Positions 9,787 to 18,211 of a stretch of 64,000 nucleotides of DNA are shown piece after piece. Source of the DNA: Streptococcus uberis (GTDB lineage: Bacteria > Bacillota > Bacilli > Lactobacillales > Streptococcaceae); assembly GCF_900475595.1 (NCBI RefSeq), contig NZ_LS483397.1, positions 591,001 through 655,000 of the forward strand, given 5' to 3'. Below the pieces are notes generated by a model. The model had not been told where the DNA came from and did not search any database. It saw only the letters and a program-made list of their open reading frames with translations. A program made the translations under genes and the position numbers. The first letter of the stretch is position 1; every line of letters begins with the position of its first letter.

Positions 9787-10710
9787 AATAAAATTATTAT
9801 AACCGCAACAGCTGAAAGCATTGAACAAGTTAAAAAGCTTTTAGCTATTGGCGTTGATCGCATTTACGTTGGGGAAGCAAACTATGGTTTGCGTTTACCT
9901 CATAACTTTTCAACTGATGAGTTGAAAGAAATCGCTCATTTAGTCCACGAAGCTGGAAAAGAGTTAACAGTTGCTTGTAATGCCCTGATGCATCAAGATA
10001 TGATGGATAATATCAAGCCTTTCTTAGAATTAATGAAGGAAATTCAAGTTGATTATCTTGTTGTAGGGGATGCGGGTCTTTTTTATGTCAATAAAAGGGA
10101 TGGCTATAACTTTAAACTCATTTATGATACTTCTGTTTTCGTAACATCAAGTAGACAAGTTAATTTTTGGGGGAAGCATGGTGCAGTTGAGACAGTATTA
10201 GCAAGAGAAATTCCATCTGCTGAATTATTTACTTTAGCTGAAAATTTAGAATTTCCAGCAGAAGTACTTGTTTACGGGGCATCAGTCATTCATCACTCTA
10301 AACGTCCACTTTTAGAAAATTATTACCATTTTACCCACATAGATGATGAAGTTACCCGTGAGAGAGGACTTTTCTTAGCGGAACCAGGTGATTCTGAAAG
10401 TCATTATTCCATCTATCAAGATAATCATGGAACACATATTTTCATGAATAATGATATTGATATGATGACCAAGTTAGATCAACTGTATGACCATGGTTTA
10501 TGCCATTGGAAGCTAGATGGTATCTATTGTCCAGGTGATGACTTCGTCGCCATCTGTCAATTATTTATGAAAGCTAAAGAAAGTCTTCTGTCAGATCAAT
10601 GGTCAAGTCAATTAGCTGATGATCTGAATCAAAAAGTCAAAGCCTTACATCCAAAAGGCAGAGGGTTAGATACTGGTTTTTACGAATTTGATCCGGATAC
10701 TGTAAAATAG
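9784..10710 (+). CDS. U32-family protein, TrhP1/YrrN-like (tRNA U34 hydroxylation)
   Basis: 308 residues of the peptidase U32 family: an N-terminal half-barrel (IGVDRIYVGEANYGLR near residue 24, LTVACNALMH near 60) and a C-terminal region ending in a YCPGDD segment. The length and pairing with a larger U32 gene match B. subtilis yrrN/yrrO (TrhP1/TrhP2), which act in prephenate-dependent 5-hydroxyuridine formation at tRNA position 34. Despite the family name, proteolysis is doubtful. Predicted leaderless. The second U32 gene lies 113 bases downstream. Confidence 0.85.
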   Translation: MNKIIITATAESIEQVKKLLAIGVDRIYVGEANYGLRLPHNFSTDELKEIAHLVHEAGKELTVACNALMHQDMMDNIKPFLELMKEIQVDYLVVGDAGLFYVNKRDGYNFKLIYDTSVFVTSSRQVNFWGKHGAVETVLAREIPSAELFTLAENLEFPAEVLVYGASVIHHSKRPLLENYYHFTHIDDEVTRERGLFLAEPGDSESHYSIYQDNHGTHIFMNNDIDMMTKLDQLYDHGLCHWKLDGIYCPGDDFVAICQLFMKAKESLLSDQWSSQLADDLNQKVKALHPKGRGLDTGFYEFDPDTVK

Positions 10711-10823
10711 AAGTTTAGACTGTTTGGTAGAAAAAGTTTTGCTATTTCAAGAGCTACCGACACTAATCATGAAATCCACTATCACTTTTTATCACACTAT
10801 CTTGAAAATAGAAAGAATAAAAA

Positions 10824-12116
10824 ATGTCACAATTAAAAAAACGACCTGAGGTTTTATCACCTGCAGGAACCCTTGAAAAACTAAAAGTTGCTATTGATTA
10901 CGGTGCTGATGCTGTCTTTGTTGGTGGTCAGGCCTATGGCTTAAGAAGCAGAGCAGGTAACTTCTCAATGGAAGAGTTACAAGAAGGCATTGATTATGCC
11001 CATGCTAGAAATGCAAAGGTCTATGTTGCTGCAAATATGGTTACCCACGAAGGAAATGAACTGGGAGCTGGCGAATGGTTCAGACAATTGCGTGATATGG
11101 GCTTGGATGCTGTCATTGTTTCTGACCCGGCATTGATTGTTATTTGTTCAACCGAAGCACCTGGTTTAGAGATTCATCTATCTACCCAAGCATCTTCTAC
11201 TAATTACGAAACCTTTGAATTTTGGAAAGAAATGGGCTTAACACGTGTCGTATTAGCTCGTGAAGTTAATATGGCTGAGTTGGCTGAAATTCGAAAACGG
11301 ACTCAAGTGGAAATTGAGGCTTTTGTCCATGGTGCCATGTGTATCTCTTATTCTGGTCGATGTGTCTTATCTAATCATATGAGTCACCGGGATGCCAATC
11401 GTGGGGGCTGTTCACAATCTTGCCGTTGGAAATATGACCTTTATGATATGCCTTTTGGAAGCGAGCGAAAATCCTTACAGGGTGAAATCCCTGAGGAGTA
11501 TTCGATGTCATCAGTTGATATGTGTATGATTGAACATATTCCAGACTTAATCGAAAACGGAGTGGATAGTTTAAAAATTGAAGGCCGTATGAAATCAATT
11601 CACTATGTTTCGACGGTTACCAACTGCTATAAAGCAGCTGTAGATGCCTATATGGAAAGTCCAGAGAAGTTTTATGCCATCAAAGATGATTTAATTGATG
11701 AACTTTGGAAAGTTGCACAAAGAGAACTAGCTACTGGTTTTTATTACGGAACACCAACTGAAAATGAACAACTCTTTGGTGCTCGTCGTAAAATTCCACA
11801 ATATAAATTTGTTGGCGAAGTTGTTGATTTTGATTCCTCAACGATGATTGCTACTGTGAGACAGCGTAATGTTATTCATGAAGGTGATCACATTGAATTC
11901 TATGGCCCAGGTTTCCGTCATTTTGAAACCATTGTGCAAGATTTACATGATGAAAATGGCAACAAGATTGACCGTGCACCAAACCCGATGGCACTTTTAA
12001 CCATTAAATTACCAAATTCTGTTAAAGCAGGCGATATGATACGTGCCCGAAAAGAAGGTCTAGTTAATTTATACCAAAAGGACGGTAAAAGTCGTACTGT
12101 GAGAGCCAAAGCTTAA
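10824..12116 (+). CDS. U32-family protein, TrhP2/YrrO-like (tRNA U34 hydroxylation)
   Basis: 430 residues. The U32 signature region EAFVHGAMCISYSGRCVLS near residues 165-185 holds conserved cysteines, and GGCSQSCRWKY near 192 adds two more, probably for an iron-sulfur cluster as in TrhP/RlhA proteins. A C-terminal beta-rich domain follows. Together with the preceding gene it is expected to modify U34 of tRNAs. The ribosome binding site is weak (AGAAAG), and no strong promoter is visible in the 113-base gap. Confidence 0.88.
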   Translation: MSQLKKRPEVLSPAGTLEKLKVAIDYGADAVFVGGQAYGLRSRAGNFSMEELQEGIDYAHARNAKVYVAANMVTHEGNELGAGEWFRQLRDMGLDAVIVSDPALIVICSTEAPGLEIHLSTQASSTNYETFEFWKEMGLTRVVLAREVNMAELAEIRKRTQVEIEAFVHGAMCISYSGRCVLSNHMSHRDANRGGCSQSCRWKYDLYDMPFGSERKSLQGEIPEEYSMSSVDMCMIEHIPDLIENGVDSLKIEGRMKSIHYVSTVTNCYKAAVDAYMESPEKFYAIKDDLIDELWKVAQRELATGFYYGTPTENEQLFGARRKIPQYKFVGEVVDFDSSTMIATVRQRNVIHEGDHIEFYGPGFRHFETIVQDLHDENGNKIDRAPNPMALLTIKLPNSVKAGDMIRARKEGLVNLYQKDGKSRTVRAKA

Positions 12117-12119
12117 TGG

Positions 12120-12206
12120 AAAAGCTCTAGATTTGTCGTGATTACTGAAGGTTTGAGGAAAGATCATACCTTAGGGAGTCATTTCAAATGCTAGAGCTTT
12201 TTTATG
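12120..12206 (+). ncRNA. Long composite hairpin ending in a terminator (possible structured 3' element)
   Basis: An outer 11-bp stem (12120-12130 / 12191-12201) ends in TTTTTT. About 60 bases between the arms fold into a second imperfect stem (about 12140-12153 / 12169-12183, with wobble pairs and a 15-base loop). This is much larger than needed for termination of the U32 gene. It may be a terminator with an inserted element or a small structured RNA. Termination itself is well supported; the RNA role is a guess. Confidence 0.5.
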
Positions 12207-12211
12207 GGATT

Positions 12212-12508
12212 TTATCTTTTGATAGGCAAAAGACTAATTTTTTGAATATCTTTTAGCTCGATAACTGTTGATAAATTTTTTGATTGATTATTTAAAATAA
12301 GTCTTCTTTTCTCTTTATCATAATGGACAATCTGTCCTGTGAAACTTTCAGAATTGGAGATAATATGTACTGGGGTTTGCTCTAATGTTGCTTTTGAAAT
12401 AGTAGCTATCATTTGATTAGAGTATAAGGAAATCGACTTTTTTTCAGTAGGAGAGTTTTCAATAAAATTCACTAAATGGATTTTAAAGTAATGTAACAGT
12501 GATTTCAT
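12212..12508 (-). CDS. Small protein, possibly YolD-like
   Basis: 98 residues from the ATG at 12508, chosen because GAGGAA lies 7 bases upstream; a longer TTG start would sit on that site. The second half (FTGQIVHYDKEKRRLIL, then ELKDIQKI) resembles the beta-rich core of YolD-like proteins, but the match is weak and by eye. No Y-family polymerase gene, the usual YolD partner, is adjacent. Function unknown. Confidence 0.6.
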   Translation of the reverse strand: MKSLLHYFKIHLVNFIENSPTEKKSISLYSNQMIATISKATLEQTPVHIISNSESFTGQIVHYDKEKRRLILNNQSKNLSTVIELKDIQKISLLPIKR

Positions 12509-12616
12509 GGCGCTATTCCTCAAAAATTGATAAAATGGTTTTATAGTATTTTACCTTAATCGTAAAAAAATGCAAAGAAAAATCATTTTTTCGAATAAAG
12601 AGATAAGGAGGATTAT

Positions 12617-12829
12617 ATGGCAGAATTTTCTTTTAAAATAGAAGAACATCTACTGACACTATCAGAGAGTGAAAAGGGATGGACCAAAGAGCTTAACCGC
12701 GTCTCATTTAATGGAGCAGAAGCGAAATGGGACATTCGCACTTGGAGCCCTGACCACACAAAAATGGGTAAAGGTATTACATTAACGAATGAAGAATTTG
12801 ATAAAATTGTAAAAGCTTTTAAAAATTAG
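12617..12829 (+). CDS. YdbC-like PC4-family ssDNA-binding protein
   Basis: 70 residues with the YdbC/DUF2128 pattern: alternating beta strands, the conserved WTKELNRVSFNG near residue 22 and WDIRTWSPDH near 39. It is the bacterial PC4 coactivator-like fold, which binds single-stranded nucleic acid; a role in transcription or repair is inferred. AAGGAGG precedes the ATG. Single gene with its own terminator. Confidence 0.85.
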   Translation: MAEFSFKIEEHLLTLSESEKGWTKELNRVSFNGAEAKWDIRTWSPDHTKMGKGITLTNEEFDKIVKAFKN

Positions 12830-12833
12830 GGAA

Positions 12834-12868
12834 AAAGCTACTGGTAAGAAAACTTATCAGTAGTTTTT
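12834..12868 (+). terminator. Terminator after the YdbC-like gene
   Basis: Imperfect stem of about 15 bp (12834-12847 / 12853-12866) closed by an AAAA loop and followed by T residues. Confidence 0.85.
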
Positions 12869-12919
12869 TATACTTTATTATACAAATAAAAATACAAGGT
12901 AAAAAATATTCTAAATAGT

Positions 12920-12948
12920 TTGACAATTTAAAAATCAAGTGATATGAT
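12920..12948 (+). promoter_or_regulatory. Sigma-A promoter of the OppA-like gene
   Basis: TTGACA at 12920-12925, a 17-base spacer, and TATGAT at 12943-12948: a near-consensus promoter. The predicted leader to the ATG at 13001 is about 46 bases. Confidence 0.85.
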
Positions 12949-13000
12949 TGATAGCATAACCTTATCCAAGAGGGTTTATAAAATTTTAGGAGAAGTCGTT

Positions 13001-14650
13001 ATGAAGAATTTGAAAAAATATTCTAGTTTAGGATTGTTGGTTATAAGTGCTACAACTTTGGTAGCCTGTGGAACAAAAAGTGCTTCTGGTAATAGTGAAT
13101 CGAGTGATGTTATTAACTGGTATACACCAACAGAAATCATTACCTTAGATGTTTCTAAAAATACGGACCGTTATTCAGCTATGGCTATTGGAAATTCTGG
13201 TAGTAATTTACTTCGCGTTGGCAAAAATGGTAAATTACAACCTGATCTTGCAACAAAAGTCGATATTTCAAAAGATGGCAAGACTTATACTGCAACACTC
13301 CGTGACGGACTAAAATGGTCAGATGGTAGTGATTTAACTGCTGATGATTTTGTTTACACATGGCAACGTATGGTGGATCCTAAAACAGCATCAGAATACG
13401 CCTATCTTACAACAGATGCTCATCTCTTAAATGCCGATAAGATTATTTCTGGACAAGAAACAGATTTGTCAAAACTTGGAGTAAAAGCTGAAGGGAATAA
13501 AGTTATTTTTACTTTAGAAACCCCTGCTCCACAATTTGAAAGCCTCCTTTCATTCTCTAATTTTGTTCCACAGAAGAAATCATTTGTTGAAAAAGAAGGT
13601 AAAAATTATGGAACAAACTCTGAAAAACTTCTTTATTCTGGACCCTATAAAGTTTCAAATTGGAATGGAACTAGCGGTAGTTTCAAACTTGTCAAAAATA
13701 AATACTACTGGGATGCTAAGAATGTAAAAACAAAAACTGTTAAGGTACAAGCTGTCAAAAAACCTGATACAGCGGTACAAATGTATAAACAAGGACAGCT
13801 TGACTTTGCTAATATCTCTGCTACATCAGCTATTTATAACGCCAATAAAAATAACAAAGATAATGTTAAGATTGCAGAAGCTCGAGCTGACTACCTTGTT
13901 TATAATGAAACAGGTAATGTAAAGGCATTAAGTAACCTTAAAATTCGTCAAGCCCTTAACCTAGCAACTGATCGGGAAGCTTTAGTCAAAGCAGCAGTTG
14001 ATACAGGTTCTAAAGCAGCAAAAACCTTGGTACCATATGGTCTTTCAACTTTATCAGATGGAACAGATTTAGCTGAACATACAGCTCAACCTTATACTTA
14101 CGACAAAGAAAAAGCGGCTAAGCTTTTTAAAGAAGGCCTTGCTGAACTTGGTACAGATAAATTAACGTTAACCCTCTTGGCTGACTCTGATAATCCAGCT
14201 AAAAAAGCAGCAGTTGACTACTTAAAAGAAGCATGGGAGAAAAACTTGCCAGGTTTCACTCTAGAAGAAAAATTTGTAACCTTTAAACAACGTTTAAAAG
14301 ATACATCAGAACAAAATTTTGATATTGCCTTTGTAAGTTGGGGTGGAGATTATCCAGAAGGATCCACATTCTATGGATTGTTCACATCAACATCAGACTA
14401 TAACTATGGAAAAATTAACAGTCCAGAATATGATGCAGCTTATCAAAAAGCTTTAACAACAGATGCACTTGATAAAGATGCAGCAGCTGATGATTATAAA
14501 GATGCTGAAAAAGCTTTATATGAAGGTGCTCACTATAGCCCACTTTATAATCTATCCAATGAAGGACTCCAAAATCCTAAAATCAAAGGCTTGGTTCGTA
14601 ATTCGACAGGACTTGATGTAGACTTCACGCATGCTTACAAAACAAAATAA
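13001..14650 (+). CDS. Orphan oligopeptide-binding lipoprotein (OppA/DppA family)
   Basis: 549 residues from the ATG at 13001, which has AGGAGA seven bases upstream. A lipoprotein signal peptide ends in the lipobox TLVAC-G (Cys near residue 23). The SBP_bac_5 fold is recognisable by LDVSKNTDRYS near 45, DDFVYTWQRM near 112 and IRQALNLATDREAL near 318. It binds peptides at the cell surface for an ABC importer. No permease or ATPase genes are adjacent, so it must share a transporter encoded elsewhere. Strong promoter and terminator: monocistronic. Confidence 0.92.
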   Translation: MKNLKKYSSLGLLVISATTLVACGTKSASGNSESSDVINWYTPTEIITLDVSKNTDRYSAMAIGNSGSNLLRVGKNGKLQPDLATKVDISKDGKTYTATLRDGLKWSDGSDLTADDFVYTWQRMVDPKTASEYAYLTTDAHLLNADKIISGQETDLSKLGVKAEGNKVIFTLETPAPQFESLLSFSNFVPQKKSFVEKEGKNYGTNSEKLLYSGPYKVSNWNGTSGSFKLVKNKYYWDAKNVKTKTVKVQAVKKPDTAVQMYKQGQLDFANISATSAIYNANKNNKDNVKIAEARADYLVYNETGNVKALSNLKIRQALNLATDREALVKAAVDTGSKAAKTLVPYGLSTLSDGTDLAEHTAQPYTYDKEKAAKLFKEGLAELGTDKLTLTLLADSDNPAKKAAVDYLKEAWEKNLPGFTLEEKFVTFKQRLKDTSEQNFDIAFVSWGGDYPEGSTFYGLFTSTSDYNYGKINSPEYDAAYQKALTTDALDKDAAADDYKDAEKALYEGAHYSPLYNLSNEGLQNPKIKGLVRNSTGLDVDFTHAYKTK

Positions 14651-14653
14651 GCC

Positions 14654-14690
14654 AAAAAATAACTCCTAAGGGAGTTATTTTTTATTTTTA
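14654..14690. terminator. Terminator of the OppA-like gene, overlapping a small reverse-strand gene
   Basis: Stem AAAAAATAACTCC (14654-14666) with GGAGTTATTTTTT (14671-14683), TAA loop, T-rich tail. The 3' arm coincides with the end of the small reverse-strand gene at 14675-14815. Confidence 0.85.
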
Positions 14691-14815
14691 TAATGGTCTG
14701 CTAAACCAATCAAAGCTAAAGCACACCCTAAAAAGATAAAAATGAATTTATGACTAAATAGGCCATATAGAATAAAAATAGCGGCTGATAGATAACTAAT
14801 GTGTTCCTTTTTCAT
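14675..14815 (-). CDS. Small hydrophobic protein (46 aa), too short for most annotation
   Basis: The reverse strand from ATG at 14815 encodes a 46-residue protein starting MKKEHISYLSAAIF. It has two closely spaced hydrophobic segments (about residues 7-20 and 23-39) and a basic tail HYKNKK. TAAGGAG lies upstream at good spacing, and a TGATACAAT extended -10-like sequence lies about 40 bases upstream. Family unknown; a small membrane protein is the best description. Confidence 0.65.
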   Translation of the reverse strand: MKKEHISYLSAAIFILYGLFSHKFIFIFLGCALALIGLADHYKNKK

Positions 14816-14872
14816 AGCTTGCTCCTTAACGAATTTTATTCTATTGTATCACAAAGCTCTCAAAATTTTCTT

Positions 14873-16000
14873 TTAGCAATCACAACGAACATGGCAACAC
14901 TCTAAATCATCTAGGAACATGTTATTCTTTTTAAACCAAGTTAGTATTTCTTGGTCAATCCTAATATTTTCACGCTTTGCGATTTCACAAATCAATGGTA
15001 CAAATCTTTGTCTAAATTTGTAAATGTAGCAAAAAATGGTATCTTTCTGTCTTAGACTTGGTCCAATTAAAAAGCAGTTTGATAGAATTGTTGATTCGTC
15101 TTTTTCGGATACTAATGGAAGTAGGTTTTTGTCGTAGTTAAAAATTTGCTGTCCGCCAATATCATGACAAGTGTTCAAAAATCCAGTGGCTAAAATAGGC
15201 TTGTGTTTACTTATTGCTGTTGATCCATCTGAAAATGTAACTTGATAACTATTGTTAAGTTCTTCAATAAGTCTAGCTTTCTTCTTTTCAGTTATGGTAA
15301 CACGATATTGAGGATTTGTTTGAATATGGTGTAATCTTTCCTTGGTAATGGGAGATAAGGAGATACTTGGATCGGGATGCCCCGCCTTTTGACCAAAGTC
15401 TTCAGTAAATAGGTGGACTTCATTGCCTAAATATGCTAGATGCGTCAGAGCATCACAAGCACTCTCATTTCCACCAATAATAATAAATGGATCATCGGAT
15501 TTTACATGAAAATGTTCAACATTACCATAATGAATGCCTAATTCAGCTCCCTTTATACCAGCTTGATTTGGGTTTTGAAACTCACCACTTGCTATTATGA
15601 GATAGGTTGCATTGTAAATTTCTTGATCACATTCAACACGAAAGTGGTTATTTTCCTTAGCGATACTTGTAACTAATGTTTTCAACTTAATAGGTAAGTC
15701 ATAATGAGAAGCTACTAATTGTAGATGTTGGGCATATTCCATTCCATTCAAATGTTCTTTCTTAAAGGAAAATGCAGGTGATGTATCAGCTATAACAGCA
15801 TTTAAATCAGGAAAACCGAAGCCGTTACTTGTAAATGATGGCGTAATAAATTGCGTTGTCTTAGGCCATTTCAGAAAGCTATCTCCAATTACTCCTTTTT
15901 CTAAAATCACAAAATCATCGATTCCACATTTTTTCAGACAAGCTCCGAAGCCAATTCCGGCAGCTCCTGCTCCAATAATTATAATCTTATAGTTTTCCAT
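14873..16000 (-). CDS. FAD/NAD(P)-binding oxidoreductase (CzcO/TrkA-like), AdcR-box controlled
   Basis: 375 residues from ATG at 16000, which has AAGGAGAAAG just upstream; a longer in-frame start at 16027 lacks one. The N-terminal dinucleotide-binding motif IIIIGAGAAGIGFG (about 5-18) and a second one, FIIIGGNESACDAL (about 180), fit flavoprotein monooxygenase-like enzymes often labelled CzcO. The C-terminus ends in a cysteine/histidine cluster (CCHVRCDC), which could bind metal. A TTAACCAGTTAA AdcR box lies upstream, so zinc-responsive expression is likely. Substrate unknown. Confidence 0.85.
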   Translation of the reverse strand: MENYKIIIIGAGAAGIGFGACLKKCGIDDFVILEKGVIGDSFLKWPKTTQFITPSFTSNGFGFPDLNAVIADTSPAFSFKKEHLNGMEYAQHLQLVASHYDLPIKLKTLVTSIAKENNHFRVECDQEIYNATYLIIASGEFQNPNQAGIKGAELGIHYGNVEHFHVKSDDPFIIIGGNESACDALTHLAYLGNEVHLFTEDFGQKAGHPDPSISLSPITKERLHHIQTNPQYRVTITEKKKARLIEELNNSYQVTFSDGSTAISKHKPILATGFLNTCHDIGGQQIFNYDKNLLPLVSEKDESTILSNCFLIGPSLRQKDTIFCYIYKFRQRFVPLICEIAKRENIRIDQEILTWFKKNNMFLDDLECCHVRCDC

Positions 16001-16030
16001 TTCTTTCTCCTTGACAAAAAGGTTCATGAC

Positions 16031-16059
16031 ATCATATACTTAACCAGTTAACTATATTA
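16031..16059 (-). promoter_or_regulatory. AdcR zinc box in the oxidoreductase/Amt divergent region
   Basis: TTAACCAGTTAA at 16040-16051 matches the streptococcal AdcR consensus TTAACYRGTTAA. It lies directly upstream of a TATGAT -10 (16036-16031 on the minus strand) for the oxidoreductase, within the likely promoter spacer. AdcR with zinc would block this promoter. It is 50 bases from the divergent amt start and may also influence that gene. Confidence 0.8.
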
Positions 16060-16100
16060 GTGTAACAAAATCAGATTTTTTTGTAAAGAAAGAGGTAGAG

Positions 16101-17129
16101 ATGTTTATTTGCATTTGTATATTAGTGATGTGGTTAATGATTTTTGGTGTAGCAAGTTACTATTTTGCTTCCTTGAATCCCAAGGTTGAAGAAAAAATCA
16201 TCTATCAATTTGTACTCATGATATTAATCAGTACTTTAACTTGGATTGCCCTTGTCTATAACCTTTGCCTTGGGGATGGAAATCCTTTCTCTTTTTTCCA
16301 AAAATCACCAGACCCTCATAGGATACTTGATCTTATTTTCCGACTGTGTTTTTGTTTGTACGCAGTAGTCATGCTATTTGGTTCTGTCATCGATCGTATA
16401 TCAAGTATGCGTTTAACAGCAATCGTAGTATTATGGATTTTATTCGTTTATGGTCCTTTGGTTTATCTCTTTTGGAATCCCAGAGGTATTTTAGCTATTT
16501 TGGGGGTAAAAGATTTTTCAGGTGGTATGGTTGTGCACCTCTCAGCAGGGCTTTCCAGTTTAATTTTAGCTAAAAAAATAGGGAAATCGCCCTATCATCA
16601 TCAAGGGCATGATAGAATCGAATGGCAATTTATCAGCATGGTGATGATTAGTCTAGGTTGGTTTGGATTTAATATGGGGCCAGCTGGTAGCTTGAATGAT
16701 GTTGCCATCAAGGCATTCTTAAATACCTTAATAGCCATTTGTTGTGGAGGTTTAACCTGGGCTTTATTAGATATGAGTTTGAAAAAAGTGCCTTCAGCAT
16801 CTGGATTACTCAACGGTATTTTGGTGGGCTTGGTATCAAGTACCGCTGGAGTTGGGTATCTTCAAACTATTGAGATGGCTGGTATCTGTACTTTTGCAGT
16901 ACTAGCAACTTATCTTGTCGCATTATGGTTTCAAGAAAAATCTGGTATCGATGATGTTGTAGACTCTTTTGTGATGAATGGTATAGGTGGTCTTACTGGC
17001 TCTTTATTAGTCATTGTCTGTGAACCAAAGGTTTTATTCGTTCAATTACTGGCACTTTTCATAACAATTATCTTGTCCACAGTGATGACAGTTTTAATCT
17101 GGTATCTGACACATATCGTGAAAAATTAA
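16101..17129 (+). CDS. Divergent ammonium transporter-family (Amt) protein
   Basis: 342 residues, shorter than the ~400 usual for Amt, with about ten hydrophobic helices. Family motifs are clear: KDFSGGMVVHLSAG (about 137-150), SLGWFGFNMGPAGS, and DDVVDSFVMNGIGGLTG (about 285-300). The first pore histidine is present (His146), but the second, normally in FGVHGVGG, is Asn293. No glnB/glnK gene is nearby. It may be a weakened or altered channel. AAAGAGG precedes the ATG; the gene is divergent from the AdcR-box oxidoreductase. Confidence 0.85.
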   Translation: MFICICILVMWLMIFGVASYYFASLNPKVEEKIIYQFVLMILISTLTWIALVYNLCLGDGNPFSFFQKSPDPHRILDLIFRLCFCLYAVVMLFGSVIDRISSMRLTAIVVLWILFVYGPLVYLFWNPRGILAILGVKDFSGGMVVHLSAGLSSLILAKKIGKSPYHHQGHDRIEWQFISMVMISLGWFGFNMGPAGSLNDVAIKAFLNTLIAICCGGLTWALLDMSLKKVPSASGLLNGILVGLVSSTAGVGYLQTIEMAGICTFAVLATYLVALWFQEKSGIDDVVDSFVMNGIGGLTGSLLVIVCEPKVLFVQLLALFITIILSTVMTVLIWYLTHIVKN

Positions 17130-17148
17130 TCAGTGGCAGTTAGATTGT

Positions 17149-18171
17149 CTAGAGATTCTGATAAGTGATTTTTTGACAGGTTAAACCCATTTGACTAGAG
17201 AAAGCAAGGAACGATTTTTCAATGTAGGCTTTTTCACTTTTATTGAATTCTGTTAATGATGACACTGAAAAGCTGATACTAGAAGTGCTTTTACGGAATG
17301 TCCATGTCGCTTGAAATTGACCTTCTTTTAAGATGATTGCAGCTATCTGACCAGCTTTTTTCCAAACCAAAGAATGGTATTTAGGGTCAATGATAATTTC
17401 TTTGTCATGATATGAAACGAGAAGTGGATCAAATTTCCCTAGAATAAGTAACTTAGGAAGACTTAACTGTTCATTAAGTTCATGATAATAGAAGATTTTA
17501 TTTTTATAAGTGATTTGTTGGAAATGGCTGAGATCAAAATGTCCAACTTCAGTCTTTGACATTCCCAAAAAATGACCTAAATCTGAGAGAGTAGCAGGCC
17601 CGTAAGCCTTAAAATAAGTATCGATAAGACTTTGTTTTTGACTAGCTATTATAGTTTCTTGATCCCAAAAAACCAATCGATCCTTAGCATCTATTGCCCA
17701 CTTATGATAAAGGTGACCTTGCCTTGAATGTAATAAAAACAGTGCACTCCATTGAAATAGGGTTTTACCTTTTTCGCCGAAGGCTTCTAAAATGGCTGTA
17801 CGAGAAAGTGGTTCTTGTAAGAGTTCTTCTAAAAGTGCACTGTGTTGGTCTAAGTCAATACCTTGATCGCTAAGAAACTTTTGTGGCCAAAGACTTTGTT
17901 TAGATAATAGCTGACAGATATTTTTCCAATCCTTATAATCATAAAAATGATAAGTTTGTCTTTGACCCCATGCCAAGATGCTAGTGTCAGCTAATTCTTT
18001 GAAAGCAAATGGATAGCTTTGTGGTAAACGATTGTAAATATTAAAAAGGGCATGGTTAATATATTGAGCTTGAATACCCAATGTTTTATGAAGAACATCA
18101 AGAGGTGAACTTAAGGGCTCGATGAGACCTTGATTGTATAAGCGATTGCATAAAATAATCTTTTGTGACAA
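17149..18171 (-). CDS. Winged-helix DNA glycosylase-like protein (AlkZ/YcaQ/AlkX superfamily)
   Basis: 340 residues from TTG at 18171, which has GGAAGGAAA upstream and a TATAAT at 18208-18203. The longer ATG frame begins inside the lysS terminator and is rejected. The motif GIQAQY near residue 31 is the QxQ motif of the HTH_42/AlkZ family, and HSRQGHLY near 145 is family-like. AlkZ and YcaQ excise alkylated or crosslinked bases; whether this paralogue is catalytic is unknown. Single gene, convergent with amt. Confidence 0.78.
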   Translation of the reverse strand: MSQKIILCNRLYNQGLIEPLSSPLDVLHKTLGIQAQYINHALFNIYNRLPQSYPFAFKELADTSILAWGQRQTYHFYDYKDWKNICQLLSKQSLWPQKFLSDQGIDLDQHSALLEELLQEPLSRTAILEAFGEKGKTLFQWSALFLLHSRQGHLYHKWAIDAKDRLVFWDQETIIASQKQSLIDTYFKAYGPATLSDLGHFLGMSKTEVGHFDLSHFQQITYKNKIFYYHELNEQLSLPKLLILGKFDPLLVSYHDKEIIIDPKYHSLVWKKAGQIAAIILKEGQFQATWTFRKSTSSISFSVSSLTEFNKSEKAYIEKSFLAFSSQMGLTCQKITYQNL

Positions 18172-18211
18172 TAAACTATTTCCTTCCGAATCAACTATGT
18201 TAATTATATCA

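Noticed and set aside
10711..10823. Possible hairpin GGTAG...GCTACC between the two U32 genes
   Set aside because: Short stem with a long loop and no T-run; no support for a terminator or regulatory element.
16001..16027. Upstream in-frame ATG of the flavin oxidoreductase
   Set aside because: Lies upstream of AAGGAGAAAG, which is correctly spaced for the ATG at 16000.
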